Shown here one piece after another: positions 42,747-53,425 of a stretch of 64,000 nucleotides of DNA. Positions within the stretch are counted from its first letter, which is position 1; each line of letters opens with the position of its first letter. The notes below the pieces were generated by a model that was not told the origin of the DNA, ran no database searches, and saw nothing but the letters and a program-made list of their open reading frames with translations. Source of the DNA: Sedimenticola selenatireducens DSM 17993. GTDB lineage: Bacteria; Pseudomonadota; Gammaproteobacteria; Chromatiales; Chromatiaceae. Location of the stretch: positions 15,751 to 79,750 of the forward strand of contig NZ_ATZE01000014.1 in the NCBI RefSeq assembly GCF_000428045.1, in the 5' to 3' direction. The position numbers were made by a program, and so were the translations under genes.

Positions 42747-44702
42747 ATGAATTTCTTTGAATCACAGGATCGTGTGCACAAGAACACGTTCCAGCTTGTT
42801 TTGCTGTTTACGTTGGCGGTGATTACCCTGATCATCATGACCAATCTCCTGGTCATGGTGGCGTTTGGTTATATTAATAGTGAACAACTTCAAGGCGGTG
42901 ATACTTTACTTCAGCAAATGGACTGGCAGACCTTTGCTGCAGTCAGCGCCGGTGTCGGTGTCGTGGTGCTGGTGGGCAGTCTCTACAAGATCATGGCCCT
43001 GTCGGCCGGTGGAAAGGTTGTTGCTGAATCGCTGGGTGGGCAATTGATCCCGCAAAATACTGATGATCTTAAGCAGCGCAAATTGTTGAATGTGGTTGAA
43101 GAAATGGCCATCGCTTCTGGCACACCGGCACCACCTGTTTATCTGCTTGCAGACGAACCGTGCGTTAATGCCTTTGCGGCCGGTTTCTCACCACGCGATG
43201 CCGTTATCGGCGTGACCCAGGGGACCATTGATCATCTAAGTCGTGATCAGCTGCAGGGCGTTATTGCCCATGAGTTCAGCCATATTTTTAATGGCGATAT
43301 GCGGCTGAATATCCGCTTGATCGGAGTGCTGAACGGTATCCTGATCATCGGCCTTGCCGGCTACTATTTGTTGTATTCCACTTCTTATTCGAGGCACGGG
43401 CGGAGTAGCGATAAAAGCGCGGGCGGAATACTCGCACTGGCAATTGGACTCATGGTTATCGGTTTTACCGGTACTTTTTTTGGCAACCTGATCAAGGCAG
43501 CGGTAAGTCGGCAACGGGAATATCTGGCGGACGCCACGGCGGTTCAGTTTACTCGTAATCCGGACGGGATTGCGGGCGCATTGAAGAGAATCGGCGGACT
43601 TGAATCTGGATCCAAAGTAGAAAACCCCGGCGCACCGGAAGTCAGCCACGCCTTTTTTGCCCAGGGCGTTTCGGGTTTGATGCAATCGTTGGCCGCCACG
43701 CATCCACCGCTGGCGAAACGTATCCTGCGCATCGATCCCCAGTGGGATGGCAAATTTGACGTCTCCGACAAGCCCGACTCACCCCGGGAGGGTGGTCAGG
43801 GCCATGGGGGGGAGGGCGAGCAAAAAGAAACCATAACACGAGAAGAGCTTGCCAAAAATGTCGCCGCTGTTGTCACCGGTGCCGCCATGGCCGATGTCGC
43901 CAATGCGATTGATCAAATCGGTAACCCGAAACTGGAAACTATAAACCACGCTCGCACTCTGCTGGCAGAGTTGCCCACGGTTATCAAAGAGACAGCCCGT
44001 GAGCCCTATGGTGCCCGTGCGGTTATTTATTCCCTGTTGCTCGATCCGGGGCGTGAAGTTCGGCGCAGGCAACTGGAACATTTGCGGACGTATGCTGATC
44101 CGGATGTTTTTGTGTTGACGGAGAAATTACTGGCGGAAATGGATGGCCTGGATATTAAATACCGGTTGCCGATCATTGATATCGCCATACCGGCGCTCAA
44201 ACAGTTATCACTTGATCAATACAAGGCTTTCAGGAACAACCTTGTTACATTAATTGAAGCGGATTCCAGGGTTGATCTGCTGGAGTGGTCGCTTCAGAAG
44301 ATTCTGTTTAGCCATCTGGATGGGCAGTTCTTCAAGCTGACGCACACGAAACCACACTATTCTCACCTTGGGCAGCTCAAACAGGAAATTGAACTGATTT
44401 TCTCGGTAATGGCCTACGCCGGTCAGCAGGATCAATATGATATAGAAGAAGCCTTTAGTGCTGCAGTGAAAATGCTGGGAATAAGCGGGCTTCAATTAGT
44501 GGAAAAAAATAAAATCACGCTTTCAGTTCTGGATCGTGCCCTGCAAGAACTTGAAAAGTTGAAACCCATGGCCAAGCCGCGACTCCTGAAGGCCTGTGCC
44601 GCCAGTATCATGCGTGACCAAAAAATATTGCCTGTTGAAGCTGAATTATTACGTGCTTTTTCGAGTGTCCTTGAATGTCCCATGCCGCCGATAGTTCCGT
44701 GA
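42747..44702 (+). CDS. M48 family membrane metallopeptidase with C-terminal extension
   Basis: A 651-residue protease. Two helices at the N-terminus, the zinc motif HEFSHIF in VIAHEFSHIFNGDM near residue 175 and the third ligand in EYLADATAV follow the HtpX/M48 pattern, with further helices around residues 195-250. After residue 330 there is a 320-residue extension with no recognised domain, predicted helical. It is twice the size of HtpX. It pairs with lemA 27 bases upstream. Confidence 0.85.
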   Translation: MNFFESQDRVHKNTFQLVLLFTLAVITLIIMTNLLVMVAFGYINSEQLQGGDTLLQQMDWQTFAAVSAGVGVVVLVGSLYKIMALSAGGKVVAESLGGQLIPQNTDDLKQRKLLNVVEEMAIASGTPAPPVYLLADEPCVNAFAAGFSPRDAVIGVTQGTIDHLSRDQLQGVIAHEFSHIFNGDMRLNIRLIGVLNGILIIGLAGYYLLYSTSYSRHGRSSDKSAGGILALAIGLMVIGFTGTFFGNLIKAAVSRQREYLADATAVQFTRNPDGIAGALKRIGGLESGSKVENPGAPEVSHAFFAQGVSGLMQSLAATHPPLAKRILRIDPQWDGKFDVSDKPDSPREGGQGHGGEGEQKETITREELAKNVAAVVTGAAMADVANAIDQIGNPKLETINHARTLLAELPTVIKETAREPYGARAVIYSLLLDPGREVRRRQLEHLRTYADPDVFVLTEKLLAEMDGLDIKYRLPIIDIAIPALKQLSLDQYKAFRNNLVTLIEADSRVDLLEWSLQKILFSHLDGQFFKLTHTKPHYSHLGQLKQEIELIFSVMAYAGQQDQYDIEEAFSAAVKMLGISGLQLVEKNKITLSVLDRALQELEKLKPMAKPRLLKACAASIMRDQKILPVEAELLRAFSSVLECPMPPIVP

Positions 44703-44711
44703 CCCGGCCGA

Positions 44712-45714
44712 GTGAGCCGGTGCCGCTTGGCGTTTATGAACACTGTGGCGGGGCGAGTTGAAGAAGGACATCTGTACGATGAGTTAAAGCGATTACGTAA
44801 GGAAAACAAGCGCTTGACGAAGGAGCGCGATATCCTAAAAAGGCGGTGGCGTACTTTGCGAAGGAAAGCTTGTGAAGTACGCATTCATCAAAAAGCACCG
44901 TGAATTCTTTTCTGTCGAGCGAATGTGCCGGATGTTGGAGGTGTCGAGGAGTGCGTTCGATAACTGGCTGGTGCAGCCTGAAAGAAAGCGCAGCCAGGAA
45001 CACTGACGCCTGGGCGCCAAGGTGTCCGAGATCCACCAGAAAGCCGTAAGACATACGGAGTACGTCGCATCAGGGAAGCGTTGACGGAGCAAGGGGAATC
45101 GCCAAGCTGCCCTCGTGTACGCCGCCTGATGAAGCAGCAGAAGGTGGAGGTCAAGACCAAACGGGAATTCAAGGCAACCACGGATTCCAAGCACGGTCTG
45201 CCGGTCGCACCGAATCGGCTGGAACGTCAATTTCAGGTGGACGCGTCAAATAAGGCATATGTTGGCGACATCGCCTACATTCGCACCGATGAGGGCGGCC
45301 GTCCTCATCGACCTGTATTCCAGGGCTGTAGTCGGTTAGCCGATGTCGGAACGCATCAATGCCCAGTTGGCCAATGACGCGTTGATGATGGCCATCTGGA
45401 AGCGCCGGCCTGGGGCTGGATTGATCGTGCACAGTGATCGTGGTAGCCAGTACGCGTCAGCGTTGTATCAAAAGACGCTCCCGCAGCAGGGATTTGTCTG
45501 CAGCATGAGCCGTAAAGGAAATGGCGGGGATACAGAGAGTTTCTTTCACACCCTGAAGACGGAGTTAACCCACCATTGCCGATACCGGACTAAAGAGGAG
45601 GCTAAGAAGGAGATATTCGAGTATGAGGTGTTCTATAACCGCCAGAGACGCCACTCAACTATCGGCTACCAGAGCCCTATGGATTTTGAACAAAGGCGCC
45701 GAAAAGTTGCGTGA
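44712..45714 (+). pseudogene. IS3-family transposase remnant
   Basis: The parts of an OrfA/OrfB pair are present in pieces: OrfA end (DELKRLRKENKRLTKERDIL), OrfB start (KYAFIKKHREFFSVERMCRM), middle (DSKHGLPVAPNRLERQF then YVGDIAYIRTDEGG) and end (MSERINAQLANDALMMAIWK, HSDRGSQYAS, NRQRRHSTIGYQSP). Several frameshifts and stops separate them. The DDE triad parts are visible but the gene cannot make one product. The OrfA 5' end is missing. Confidence 0.8.
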
Positions 45715-45992
45715 TTTTTTGTCCGGAAAAGTCTTGCTACATCATTTTACCGTGGTAGTGATTATCCGGGCAGATTGGAACGCCTCCCTTGGGTACCGTG
45801 TGCGAAGTGACAGCAGAATCTCGCGTTTGCCTATGCACTCTCGAAGAGTGGCGGGGACAGCGCGTCTGAAGTAGAAAATGCCGTGTCAGCGAAGAAGATA
45901 AGATGGTATGAACATAGCGGCTCCAGGTTTTGGAACCGCTGCCTTTTTGTAGCAGCTTGTTGTATCACGGCTATTGTTGAGAGGGTATAAAT
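45715..45992. other. stretch between IS remnant and tRNA
   Basis: It includes the presumed right end of the IS element (a tttttgtccggaaaag string just after the transposase stop) but no second inverted repeat was resolved. No gene is seen. Confidence 0.4.
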
Positions 45993-46020
45993 AAAAAACC
46001 CTCTGATAAATCAGAGGGTT
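45993..46020 (-). terminator. rho-independent terminator of tRNA-Leu
   Basis: On the reverse strand a perfect 10-bp stem (aaccctctga / tcagagggtt, arms 45997-46006 and 46011-46020) is followed by a T-run. It lies directly behind the tRNA 3' end. Confidence 0.9.
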
Positions 46021-46025
46021 ATGTA

Positions 46026-46112
46026 TGGTGCCGAGGAGAGGACTTGAACCTCCACGGGGTTGCCCCCACTAGCACCTGAAGCTAGCGTGTCTACCAATTT
46101 CACCACCTCGGC
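46026..46112 (-). tRNA. tRNA-Leu (anticodon CAG)
   Basis: An 87-base reverse-strand tRNA with acceptor gccgagg/cctcggc, D arm ATTGGTAGACACG, anticodon loop ttCAGgt between ctagc/gctag, a long variable arm typical of Leu, T loop GGTTCAAGTCC, and an encoded CCA (46026-46028). Confidence 0.95.
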
Positions 46113-46234
46113 TTTTCCGGTCTGGCCGCTGTTGATTGCGCTCACATTCCAGAGGCCGCGAACTTTACAGCGACATTTAATCCTTGTCAACGGTACAATG
46201 GCATTTCAATTAAACAAAATTCAGGGAATATCCT

Positions 46235-48649
46235 TTGAGCAGAAGTTCAGGTAAGAAAACAGCAAAAAATGCGGATCCGCATCATATCCGGGAGGCGAAA
46301 AAATACGCCAACCCGATACCCAGTCGAGAGTTTATTCTCCAGCACCTGGCGTCCGCCGGTGTGCCCATGGCCCAGCAGGAATTGGCCTCACAGCTCGCGC
46401 TGCACAATGATGATGATCTGGAAGCATTGCGCCGGCGACTCAATGCCATGGAGCGCGACGGCCAGGTGGTACGCAATCGCAATGGCGCGCTGTGCATTGT
46501 CAACAGCAAGGATCTGATCGCCGGCCGCGTCATCGGGCATCCCGATGGTTTTGGTTTTCTGCGCCCGGACGAGGGTGGTGAGGATCTGTTTGTATCGCCC
46601 CGCCAAATGCGTCAGTTGCTGCACAATGATCGGGCTGTGGTCCGGGTGGTGGGGCTGGACCGGCGTGGCCGCAAGGAGGCGGCGGTGGTCGAGGTGCTGG
46701 AGCGGGGGAATCAGCTGGTGGTCGGTCGTCTTTATATGGACCAGGGCGTCGGTTTCGTGGTGCCGGATAATAAACGACTGCATCAGGACATTGTGATTCC
46801 CGAGGATAATTTTAATGATGCCGGCCATGGTCAGATGGTGGTGGCCGAGATTGTCCAGCAGCCGACCAAGCGCACCCAGCCCATCGGCAGAATCAAGGAT
46901 GTACTCGGGGAACACATGGCCCCCGGTATGGAAACCGACGTGGCGATCCGAACCCATCAATTGCCCCTCGAGTGGCCGGATGAGGTGCAGCAGGAGATCG
47001 CCCATCTGGGGCGTGAAGTCGATGAAGGCGCCAAGCAGGGGCGGGTCGATTTGCGCCATCTGCCATTGGTCACCATCGATGGCGCGGATGCCCGGGATTT
47101 TGATGATGCGGTCTACTGCGAAGCCAAACCCAAGGGCTGGCGTCTGCTGGTCTGTATTGCTGATGTTTCCAGCTATGTAAAACCCGGTAGCGCCCTGGAT
47201 CGGGAGGCGAAGTTGCGGGGCAACTCGGTCTATTTTCCCGACCGGGTGATACCGATGCTCCCCGAGGTGCTCTCCAATGGGCTCTGCTCGCTCAATCCGG
47301 CGGTCGATCGCCTCTGCATGACCTGTGAACTCTATGTCAACAAGGAGGGGGTGGTGACCCGGTCGCGCTTCTTTGAGGCGGTCATGCGCTCCCAGGCGCG
47401 CCTGACCTATGATCAGGTGGCGGAGATGCTGATCGAGGGCGACCCTGAACTTTGCACCACCCATGCCGAGTTACTCCCTCATCTGCACCAGCTGTATGCG
47501 CTTTTCCAGGTTCTGCGGGTGGCGCGGAGTGAGCTGGGGGCCATTGATTTCGATACCACCGAAACCCGTATTCTGTTCAATCAGGAGCACAAGGTGGAGC
47601 GGATCGTACCGGTGGTGCGCAACGATGCCCACCGGCTGATCGAGGAGTGCATGCTGGCGGCCAATGTGGCGGCGGCGCGTTTCCTGCTGCGCAAGAAACT
47701 GCCGGCGCTGTATCGTAATCATGACGGGCCGCAAGCAGAGAAATTACTGGATCTAAAGGAGTTTCTGGGCGAGATGGGTCTCAGGCTGCCCGGCGGCGAA
47801 AAGCCGCAGACCCGTGACTATGCGGAGTTGCTCGACCAGGTGCGTGACCGCCCCGATTCCCATCTGATCCAGACTGTGCTGCTGCGCTCGCTGTCGCAGG
47901 CGGTCTACAGCGCGGAAAATCAGGGTCATTTCGGGCTCTCTTTTGCCGCCTATACCCACTTTACCTCACCCATTCGTCGCTATCCGGATCTGATTGTCCA
48001 TCGCGCCATTCGGCATCTGCTGAAGGGCGGGACGCTGGAGGATTTTGACTACTCCCAGACCGAGCTGCAGGGGCTGGGTGAACACTGTTCAGCCACCGAG
48101 CGCCGTGCCGATGAAGCGACCCGGGATGTCACCTCCTGGCTCAAGTGCGAGTACATGATGGACAAGATCGGTGAAGAGTTCGTCGGCATCATTACCTCGG
48201 TCACCTCGTTCGGCATCTTTGTCGAACTGGACGAGATCTATGTCGATGGCCTGGTGCACATCACCGCACTGGATAATGACTATTATCATTTTGACCCGGT
48301 GGGCCACCGGTTGACCGGCGAGCGATCCGGCATGGTCTACCGCCTGGGTGATCAGGTGAAGATACAGGTGGCGGCGGTGAATCTGGACGACCGCAAGATC
48401 GACTTCACCCTGGTGGAGGCGGTGGGTGCCAAGGCAAAGTCCAGGCGCAGGAAAAAGGCTGCTTCTGAACCGGCAGGTGAAACCAAGCCTCGGGACAGTG
48501 CCGGGAAAAACGGCAAGAAGCCGGCCAGCAGCCGTGCTGCGGCATCGGCTGTGAAGGATAAAAAGCCTGTCAGCCGGAAACAGGGTGACAAGCCGACCGG
48601 GCGGAAGCGGCGCGGCCCGGGAAAGCGTGGAAAATCCAAGGCCGAATAG
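46235..48649 (+). CDS. rnr: exoribonuclease RNase R
   Basis: An 804-residue 3'-5' exonuclease that degrades structured RNA. N-terminal winged helix (EFILQHLASAGVPMAQQELA), cold-shock domains, the RNB catalytic core (DGADARDFDDAVYCEAKPKG with clustered Asp) and an S1 domain (VGIITSVTSFGIFVELDEIY), then a Lys/Arg/Ser-rich tail of about 75 residues. It starts with TTG after AGGGA. rlmB follows directly, the common gammaproteobacterial order. Confidence 0.95.
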   Translation: MSRSSGKKTAKNADPHHIREAKKYANPIPSREFILQHLASAGVPMAQQELASQLALHNDDDLEALRRRLNAMERDGQVVRNRNGALCIVNSKDLIAGRVIGHPDGFGFLRPDEGGEDLFVSPRQMRQLLHNDRAVVRVVGLDRRGRKEAAVVEVLERGNQLVVGRLYMDQGVGFVVPDNKRLHQDIVIPEDNFNDAGHGQMVVAEIVQQPTKRTQPIGRIKDVLGEHMAPGMETDVAIRTHQLPLEWPDEVQQEIAHLGREVDEGAKQGRVDLRHLPLVTIDGADARDFDDAVYCEAKPKGWRLLVCIADVSSYVKPGSALDREAKLRGNSVYFPDRVIPMLPEVLSNGLCSLNPAVDRLCMTCELYVNKEGVVTRSRFFEAVMRSQARLTYDQVAEMLIEGDPELCTTHAELLPHLHQLYALFQVLRVARSELGAIDFDTTETRILFNQEHKVERIVPVVRNDAHRLIEECMLAANVAAARFLLRKKLPALYRNHDGPQAEKLLDLKEFLGEMGLRLPGGEKPQTRDYAELLDQVRDRPDSHLIQTVLLRSLSQAVYSAENQGHFGLSFAAYTHFTSPIRRYPDLIVHRAIRHLLKGGTLEDFDYSQTELQGLGEHCSATERRADEATRDVTSWLKCEYMMDKIGEEFVGIITSVTSFGIFVELDEIYVDGLVHITALDNDYYHFDPVGHRLTGERSGMVYRLGDQVKIQVAAVNLDDRKIDFTLVEAVGAKAKSRRRKKAASEPAGETKPRDSAGKNGKKPASSRAAASAVKDKKPVSRKQGDKPTGRKRRGPGKRGKSKAE

Positions 48650-48727
48650 ATGGCATATATCAGGCTGCTGCGTGTTAGATGTAGTCATCTTTTGTCCGGT
48701 TTTATGTGGTGTTTGTAGAGGTTGTAA

Positions 48728-49483
48728 ATGAGTGAGAATCAGCTGGTTGCCGGGTTGCACAGTGTCAGAACGGCGCTGAAGCACGGCGCTGGATCACTGT
48801 TGGATATATGGGTCGAGGGGGCGCGCAAGCAGGACAGGCGTATGCGCGAAGTGATCGGCCTGGCTCGAGAATCCGCTGTTCCGGTAACCTACGTGAGCCG
48901 TGAGCAGTTGGACGAAATGACTGAGGGATCAAATCACCAGGGGGTTGCGGCGCGTACCCGGGTTCCCTCATCTCTGGATGAAAAAGCCCTGGAAGAACTG
49001 CTTGCCGGGCTGGATGTTCCGCCTTTTCTGTTGATCCTGGATGGCGTTCAGGATCCGCACAATCTGGGTGCCTGTCTGCGCAGTGCGGATGCAACAGGGA
49101 TACATGCGGTGATTGCTCCCAAGGACCGTTCGGTGGGATTGACCCCGACGGCCTGCAAGGTAGCCAGTGGAGCCGCTGAAACCGTCCCTTTTATTCAGGT
49201 AACCAATCTGGCACGGACGTTGAAAGGGTTGCAGTCCGAGCACGGGGTGTGGCTGGTGGGCACGGCCGGGGAAGCCGAGACTCCGCTCTATGACGCCGAC
49301 CTGAAGGGACCGCTCGGTATTGTGATGGGTGGCGAGGAGAAAGGCATGCGCCGACTGACCCGGGAATCCTGTGATCTGTTGGTGAAACTGCCCATGGCCG
49401 GGGCTGTTGAAAGCCTGAATGTAGCCGTGGCCGCGGGCATCTGTCTGTTTGAGTCGGTCAGGCAGAGGAAAATGACCAGTTAG
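48728..49483 (+). CDS. rlmB: 23S rRNA (guanosine-2'-O-)-methyltransferase RlmB
   Basis: A 251-residue SpoU/TrmD-fold enzyme that methylates G2251 of 23S rRNA. Motifs DGVQDPHNLGACLRSADATG, GIVMGGEEKGMRRLTRESCD and KLPMAGAVESLNVAVAAGIC define the knot. N-terminal L30e-like substrate-binding domain present. Follows rnr by 78 bases. Confidence 0.95.
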   Translation: MSENQLVAGLHSVRTALKHGAGSLLDIWVEGARKQDRRMREVIGLARESAVPVTYVSREQLDEMTEGSNHQGVAARTRVPSSLDEKALEELLAGLDVPPFLLILDGVQDPHNLGACLRSADATGIHAVIAPKDRSVGLTPTACKVASGAAETVPFIQVTNLARTLKGLQSEHGVWLVGTAGEAETPLYDADLKGPLGIVMGGEEKGMRRLTRESCDLLVKLPMAGAVESLNVAVAAGICLFESVRQRKMTS

Positions 49484-49625
49484 GTGGCCGGTAGTGCTCG
49501 CCCTTATTGCATGTCTCGGGGTGGCGATGTAGAATCCGCGGTTTCCTGGCGTGGAGGTGCCTCCGCGCTTTACTCCTTGCCTCACCATAATAAATGGGAG
49601 GCTCTATTATCCGAAAGGGGAAATA

Positions 49626-50045
49626 ATGAGACACTACGAAGTTGTGTTTATGGTCCATCCGGACCAGAGTGACCAGGTTTCCGGCATGATTGAGCGCTAT
49701 CGCTCACTAATCGAGACAGATGGTGGCCGTATTCACCGTCTGGAAGACTGGGGACGCCGTCAGCTCGCCTATCCAATTCAAAAGCTGCACAAGGCCCATT
49801 ACGTACTCATGAATATTGAGTGCAGCGCGGCGGTTCTCGAGGAGCTTGAGAGCGTGTTCCGCTACAACGACGCCATCCTGCGTAACATGGTCATCAAGTG
49901 CGACTCTGCCATTACAGAGGCTTCACCGCTGGTAAAATCCCAGGATGATCGTGATGACTCCTCCAGATCCTCATCCGACGACGCTTCTGATGATGAAGAT
50001 GGCGACGAAGATGACGATGATAATGAGGCCGCCGCATCGGCCTGA
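49626..50045 (+). CDS. rpsF: 30S ribosomal protein bS6
   Basis: A 139-residue ribosomal protein ([18 protein letters not shown]) with the core ending near residue 100, followed by a very acidic tail ([18 protein letters not shown]). The start follows AAAGGGGAAATA; the upstream in-frame extension is not coding. Tail length is greater than E. coli S6. Confidence 0.95.
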   Translation: MRHYEVVFMVHPDQSDQVSGMIERYRSLIETDGGRIHRLEDWGRRQLAYPIQKLHKAHYVLMNIECSAAVLEELESVFRYNDAILRNMVIKCDSAITEASPLVKSQDDRDDSSRSSSDDASDDEDGDEDDDDNEAAASA

Positions 50046-50123
50046 TCAGGCCATGGTTCGCGGAATTATCTGGTCGTCCGATGAGACATCACCAGTTTAA
50101 ATGAATTGAATAGAGAGATTGAT

Positions 50124-50348
50124 ATGTCACGTTTTTTCCGTCGCAGAAGATACTGCCGTTTTACCGCTGAAGGGATCACTGAGATTGATTACAAAGATCT
50201 CAACCTGCTGAAGGCCTACGTCAGCGAAACCGGCAAGATTGTGCCAAGCCGCATCACCGGTACCAAAGCCAAATATCAGCGTCAGTTGGCCACAGCCATT
50301 AAGCGCGCGCGTTACCTGGCGCTGCTGCCGTACACCGACAGCCACTGA
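50124..50348 (+). CDS. rpsR: 30S ribosomal protein bS18
   Basis: A 74-residue protein starting [17 protein letters not shown] with the typical core [20 protein letters not shown] and [19 protein letters not shown]. bS18 binds next to bS6 on the 30S platform. It is second in the rpsF-rpsR-rplI cluster. Confidence 0.95.
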   Translation: MSRFFRRRRYCRFTAEGITEIDYKDLNLLKAYVSETGKIVPSRITGTKAKYQRQLATAIKRARYLALLPYTDSH

Positions 50349-50422
50349 GGCTGTCTTTTACCCGCGTTCATTGTTTTGTTGAATGATCGCGGACACTGTT
50401 TGAAATTGCCGGGTTGGAGTAA

Positions 50423-51343
50423 ATGCGGGTTTTAGCATCCTTTGTGATGCGGGGTGTTCCACAGGCGGTGATGTTGACCATCCTGTTGGCGGCTCTGTCA
50501 CTGCTTATTCCGCCGGCAAGTATACTCAGCACTTCCGTCGTGGCCCTGGTCACTCTGCGGAAGGGAACTGTACCCGGAGCCCTTATTTTGGGGCTTGCCA
50601 CCGCCATCAGTGGCGGGATCGCGCTGCTGGCATTGGGCGGGGTCAATCTGGCCATCGGATTTCTGATCCTGATGTGGCTGCCGGTCTGGTTGCTGGCCGT
50701 GCTGCTCCGGTCCAGCCGGTCCTTGGCCCTGGCGATTGTGGGTGCAATGGTTCTCGGTTTTGTGATGCTCGGTGGACAGTTTATACAGTCTGCCGATCCA
50801 GTGGCTGATTGGAAAGCACTGCTGGGTCCCTTTGTGGAGTCGCTGGCTGATGCACAACTGGTAGAGGGCAGCCAGCAAGCGGCACTGGTCGCGCTGATGG
50901 CAAGCTGGATGCCGGGTATTGTCGCTGCAGGCTTTTTTCTGCAGTTGACAGTGTCCCTGCTTCTGGCGCGCTGGTGGCAGGCGCTGCTGTATAACCCGGG
51001 TGGTTTTCGCGCCGAGTTTCATCAGCTGAGATTGCCCAAGGTGCTATCAATAGCCCTGTTGTTGGCGGTGCTGCCGATGTGGATGCGGAGCGGAACCGAA
51101 GTGACAGTGGCGGAGTATGCCGTCATCCTGTTGGTGGTGGCATGGTTTATCCAGGGACTGGCGCTGGCACACGGGATTGTCGGAAAGCTGGGTTCAAGCA
51201 GTGGCTGGTTAATTGGCATATATCTGCTGCTGTTATTTGCCTTGCCGCATACGGTTATCGTACTGGCAATGGTTGGAATAGCAGACGCATGGTTTGATTT
51301 CAGGGCACGCCTGGGACCCCGTGGTCCAGGACAGGCGAGCTGA
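50423..51343 (+). CDS. DUF2232-type membrane protein
   Basis: A 306-residue polytopic protein (about eight helices) between rpsR and rplI, a position where gammaproteobacteria often carry a DUF2232-family gene. GGTTGGAG site before ATG. Its function is unknown. Confidence 0.75.
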   Translation: MRVLASFVMRGVPQAVMLTILLAALSLLIPPASILSTSVVALVTLRKGTVPGALILGLATAISGGIALLALGGVNLAIGFLILMWLPVWLLAVLLRSSRSLALAIVGAMVLGFVMLGGQFIQSADPVADWKALLGPFVESLADAQLVEGSQQAALVALMASWMPGIVAAGFFLQLTVSLLLARWWQALLYNPGGFRAEFHQLRLPKVLSIALLLAVLPMWMRSGTEVTVAEYAVILLVVAWFIQGLALAHGIVGKLGSSSGWLIGIYLLLLFALPHTVIVLAMVGIADAWFDFRARLGPRGPGQAS

Positions 51344-51374
51344 AGATTTAATACCTGTTACAGGGGAAATAACG

Positions 51375-51827
51375 ATGGAAGTTATTCTGTTAGAGAAAGT
51401 AGATAACCTGGGTGGTCTGGGTGATAAGGTCAACGTGAAGTCCGGTTACGGTCGCAACTTCCTGATTCCTACCGGAAAGGCCATAACTGCAACCAAGAGC
51501 AACGTGGCCGAGTTCGAGGCGCGTCGGGCGGAGCTGGAGAAGCAGGCGGCAGAAGCGCTGTCCGCTGCCGAGGCACGTAAGGCGAAGCTGGAAACTCTGA
51601 CCATCACCATCGAACGTAAAGCGGGTGATGAAGGTCGCCTGTTTGGTTCAGTCGGCACTGCGGATATCGCGGAGGCGACGGTGGCAGCCGGCGGTGAACT
51701 GGAGAAACGGGAAGTTCGACTTCCGGATGGTCCGTTCCATGCGACTGGTGAATTCGACGTGCAGGTTCACCTGCACACCGATGTGGATGCCACGCTCAAG
51801 ATCGTGATCAAGCCCGAAGTCGCCTGA
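51375..51827 (+). CDS. rplI: 50S ribosomal protein bL9
   Basis: A 150-residue protein starting [20 protein letters not shown] with the N-terminal RNA-binding domain, long connecting helix and C-terminal domain ([20 protein letters not shown]). Start after CAGGGGAAATAACG. A strong terminator follows. Confidence 0.95.
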   Translation: MEVILLEKVDNLGGLGDKVNVKSGYGRNFLIPTGKAITATKSNVAEFEARRAELEKQAAEALSAAEARKAKLETLTITIERKAGDEGRLFGSVGTADIAEATVAAGGELEKREVRLPDGPFHATGEFDVQVHLHTDVDATLKIVIKPEVA

Positions 51828-51850
51828 TCAGGCGTCAAGGGTGACAGAAT

Positions 51851-51888
51851 AACGCCGGGACTGATGCTGTCGGTCCCGGCGTTTTTTT
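51851..51888 (+). terminator. rho-independent terminator after rplI
   Basis: An 11-bp perfect stem (aacgccgggac / gtcccggcgtt, arms 51851-51861 and 51873-51883) runs into seven T residues. Clean end of the rpsF-rplI cluster. Confidence 0.93.
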
Positions 51889-52021
51889 GTTCTGGGATGG
51901 CCGGGAGTGGCGTTGCCAGGCTTTTGTCCGTTGCCGGCTAAAAAAGTTGCTGAGGAATTCCAGCCAGCCACGTTTTGCCGTATCCTTTGGCTCTATATCG
52001 AAGCCAGACCATCAGAGACGC

Positions 52022-53425
52022 ATGCAAAATTCCGTTTTTCCTTCCGACATGCCCGATGAGAGCGGCATGACCGACCAGTTGCGGATTCCGCCGCACTCGA
52101 TTCAGGCGGAGCAGTCCGTACTGGGCGGCCTGATGCTGGATAATCAATCCTGGGACAACGTGGCTGACCGGGTTTCCGAAGGCGATTTCTATCGTCGTGA
52201 ACATCAACTGATCTTCCGTGCTATCGAAGTGTTGGCCGACCAGCAGCGACCCTTTGATGTCATCACCCTCTCAGAAGAACTGGGTCGCCACGGCCACTTG
52301 GAGAATGCAGGTGGCCTTGCCTACCTTGGTGGCCTGGCCAAGGATACTCCCAGTGCCGCCAATATCCGCGCCTATGCCGATATTGTGCGTGAGCGTTCGG
52401 TGATGCGACAGTTGATCCATGTCGGTAACGAGATCGCCGACAGTGGGTTTCATCCAGAGGGGCGCGACAGTTCGGAATTGCTGGATGCCGCCGAAAGCAA
52501 GGTCTTTGAGATCGCCGAAAAGGGTGCCAAGGGCAAGGGGGGATTTGAGGGTATCAAGTCGCTGCTGACCAAGGCGGTGGACAAGATCGAAACCCTGTTC
52601 GCCCAGGATCAGCCGATCACCGGTCTGAGTACCGGCTTTGCCGATCTTGACAAGATGACATCCGGACTGCAACCGGCGGATCTGGTGATCGTGGCCGGTC
52701 GCCCATCCATGGGCAAGACCACCTTTGCCATGAATGTAGCGGAGAACGTCGCCTTGCTGAGCGGAAAACCGGTAGCCGTCTTCAGTATGGAGATGCCGGG
52801 CGAGTCGTTGGCGATGCGCATGATGTCCTCCCTGGGGCGCATTAACCAGACCCGGGTGCGCACCGGCAAGCTGGAAGATGATGAATGGCCCCGGCTCACC
52901 TCGGCTGTGAGCATGCTGGCCGAGACGAAGTTCTATATCGATGATACGCCGGCCCTCAGCCCGCTGGAGGTGCGCGCCCGTGCCCGACGTCTGATGCGTG
53001 AACATGGGGAGCTGGGTCTGATCATGCTGGATTATTTGCAGCTCATGCAGGTGCCCGGGATGGGGGATAACCGCACCAATGAGATCTCCACCATCTCCCG
53101 CTCGCTGAAGGCGCTCGCCAAGGAGTTGAATGTCCCGGTGATCGCACTTTCCCAGCTTAACCGGAGTCTGGAGCAGCGCACCAACAAGCGGCCCATTATG
53201 TCGGATCTGCGCGAGTCGGGCGCCATCGAGCAGGATGCGGACCTGGTCGTCTTCATCTACCGCGATGAGGTCTATCATGAAGATAGTCCGGACAAAGGGA
53301 TCGCGGAGATCATTATCGGTAAACAGCGAAACGGCCCCATCGGCAGTGTCCGGCTGACCTTTCTGGGCGAGTACACCAAGTTTGAGAACTACGCCCATGA
53401 TGTCTATGGTGATTCCGGATACTGA
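52022..53425 (+). CDS. dnaB: replicative DNA helicase DnaB
   Basis: A 467-residue hexameric helicase. The N-terminal domain (IQAEQSVLGGLMLDNQSWDN), Walker A GRPSMGKTTFAMN near residue 230, Walker B and the sensor/arginine finger motifs (LSQLNRSLEQRTNKRPIMSD) are standard, with no intein. The start is uncertain: ATG at 52022 lies in a run of plausible codons and no strong site is seen; the upstream extension to 51887 is not coding. Confidence 0.95.
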   Translation: MQNSVFPSDMPDESGMTDQLRIPPHSIQAEQSVLGGLMLDNQSWDNVADRVSEGDFYRREHQLIFRAIEVLADQQRPFDVITLSEELGRHGHLENAGGLAYLGGLAKDTPSAANIRAYADIVRERSVMRQLIHVGNEIADSGFHPEGRDSSELLDAAESKVFEIAEKGAKGKGGFEGIKSLLTKAVDKIETLFAQDQPITGLSTGFADLDKMTSGLQPADLVIVAGRPSMGKTTFAMNVAENVALLSGKPVAVFSMEMPGESLAMRMMSSLGRINQTRVRTGKLEDDEWPRLTSAVSMLAETKFYIDDTPALSPLEVRARARRLMREHGELGLIMLDYLQLMQVPGMGDNRTNEISTISRSLKALAKELNVPVIALSQLNRSLEQRTNKRPIMSDLRESGAIEQDADLVVFIYRDEVYHEDSPDKGIAEIIIGKQRNGPIGSVRLTFLGEYTKFENYAHDVYGDSGY

